64,000 nt of DNA from Rhizosphaericola sp047606825 (GTDB lineage Bacteria > Bacteroidota > Bacteroidia > Chitinophagales > Chitinophagaceae): assembly GCA_047606825.1 (NCBI GenBank), contig JASGDY010000001.1, forward strand, positions 1 to 64,000, read 5' to 3'. Positions 63,427-64,000 of the stretch are shown here, in pieces. The translations under genes and the position numbers were made by a program. The notes beneath the pieces are model-generated. The model searched no databases, was not told the origin of the DNA, and saw nothing but the letters and a program-made list of their open reading frames with translations. Numbering within the stretch: the stretch's first letter is position 1; every line of letters starts with the position of its first letter.

Positions 63427-63520
63427 AGGTTGTTTTAGTTGATATTTAATTTTTTGTTATTTTCTTCTTCATTAGTAGGGTAGCTGCACTATACCTTTCC
63501 CACGCAAACATGCTTTTAAA

Positions 63521-63557
63521 GCAAAACGAAGTCCTCCGACATGGACGACCTCGTTTT
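63521..63557. terminator. Terminator of the M24 peptidase gene
   Basis: AAAACGAAGTCCTCC pairs with GGACGACCTCGTTTT with two mismatches around an eight-base loop. T-runs on both strands make it usable in either direction; it lies just past the stop of the M24 gene. Confidence 0.65.
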
Positions 63558-63577
63558 TATCGGATGATATTTTTCTG

Positions 63578-64000
63578 TTATCCCGCCATAAAGCTCTCCA
63601 CTTCCTCAACTGTCTTGGGTGCGATACCATTACCCAAAAGAGCCGCGCCGTTGTCTGTAATCAGGAAGTTGTCCTCGATACGGATGCCGCTAAAGTCGCG
63701 GAACTTTTCCAGTTCGTTATAGTCTACAAACGGGTTGAGCCTGTTGGTCGCTTTCCATTCGTCGATTAGTGTTGGGATGAAGTATAGGCCAGGCTCAATC
63801 GTCACGACAAATCCGGGTTCCAGCGCGCGTCCAAGGCGCAGGGACTTCCATCCAAATGCCGTTCCTTTTTTCAGCGTGTCGGTATAGCCTACGTATTGTT
63901 CGCCCAGGTTTTCCATGTCGTGAACGTCAAGCCCCATCATGTGTCCGAGACCGCATTGGAAAAACAAGGTATGTACGTCATGTGCTACCGCGTCTTCTAC
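63578..64000 (-). CDS. M24-family Xaa-Pro aminopeptidase, C-terminal part
   Basis: The gene enters from the right edge; 140 residues and the stop are visible. The metal-site motifs of aminopeptidase P are present: GLGHMMGLDVHDME, TIEPGLYF and GIRIEDNFLITDNG, giving the His and two Glu ligands. The residue usually His at the start of the H-G-x-x-H motif is Cys here (FFQCGLGH). The enzyme should remove the N-terminal residue ahead of proline. The N-terminal domain and other metal ligands lie outside the window. Confidence 0.88.
   Translation of the reverse strand, partial: VEDAVAHDVHTLFFQCGLGHMMGLDVHDMENLGEQYVGYTDTLKKGTAFGWKSLRLGRALEPGFVVTIEPGLYFIPTLIDEWKATNRLNPFVDYNELEKFRDFSGIRIEDNFLITDNGAALLGNGIAPKTVEEVESFMAG

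Overview
The window looks like a chromosome segment of a Bacteroidota bacterium, probably of the Chitinophagaceae type. The signs are a SusC/SusD pair, several TonB-dependent receptors with carboxypeptidase-regulatory domains, Bacteroidota-type TAnnTTTG promoters, DUF6660, GLPGLI and NVEALA-like proteins, and a methionine synthase split into two genes. I see no rRNA, tRNA or CRISPR. The far left end holds the tail of an IS1-type transposase.

Layout. 0.2-2.1 kb: divergent RluD-type pseudouridine synthase and lipB. 2.5-8.4 kb: susC, susD and a secreted tyrosine phosphatase. 9-11.7 kb: a DUF6660 protein and a TonB-dependent receptor. 11.7-19.6 kb: an M1 aminopeptidase, two-piece methionine synthase and a FAD oxidoreductase. 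19.7-23.0 kb: an A+T-rich insert of three units, each carrying its own genes (alpha/beta hydrolase; two gene remnants plus a HigBA-like toxin-antitoxin pair with a broken toxin; creatininase-family hydrolase). 23.4-42.5 kb: mostly housekeeping (glutaminyl cyclase, cca, ligA, eno, ldhA, gltX, lptF) with a GOB-like B3 metallo-beta-lactamase, an M28 peptidase and a predicted metalloprotease/outer-membrane protein. 42.8-49.5 kb: an operon of an outer-membrane barrel, two 6-bladed propellers and DUF1573, with an NVEALA-like small secreted protein upstream. 50-56 kb: GH3-like, TlpA-like and SbcC proteins. 56-63.3 kb: an Oar-like receptor, then a second barrel locus with a GLPGLI protein and another small secreted four-cysteine protein. 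63.6 kb to the end: a partial M24 peptidase.

The strongest unusual signal is 19.7-23.0 kb. Each unit ends in an imperfect inverted repeat of roughly 100-140 bp. The left end of each repeat is complementary to the start of its own unit across the gene, more than to the right end of the same repeat. This is the signature of integron gene cassettes with attC sites, here without any integrase in view. Second is a MITE-like palindromic element of about 133 bp present in three full copies, one of which supplies the cca stop codon. Third are the two analogous loci pairing a small secreted four-cysteine protein with a plug-bearing outer-membrane barrel.

All calls rest on reading the sequence and on memory of protein families. 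No alignment, folding or database search was run.
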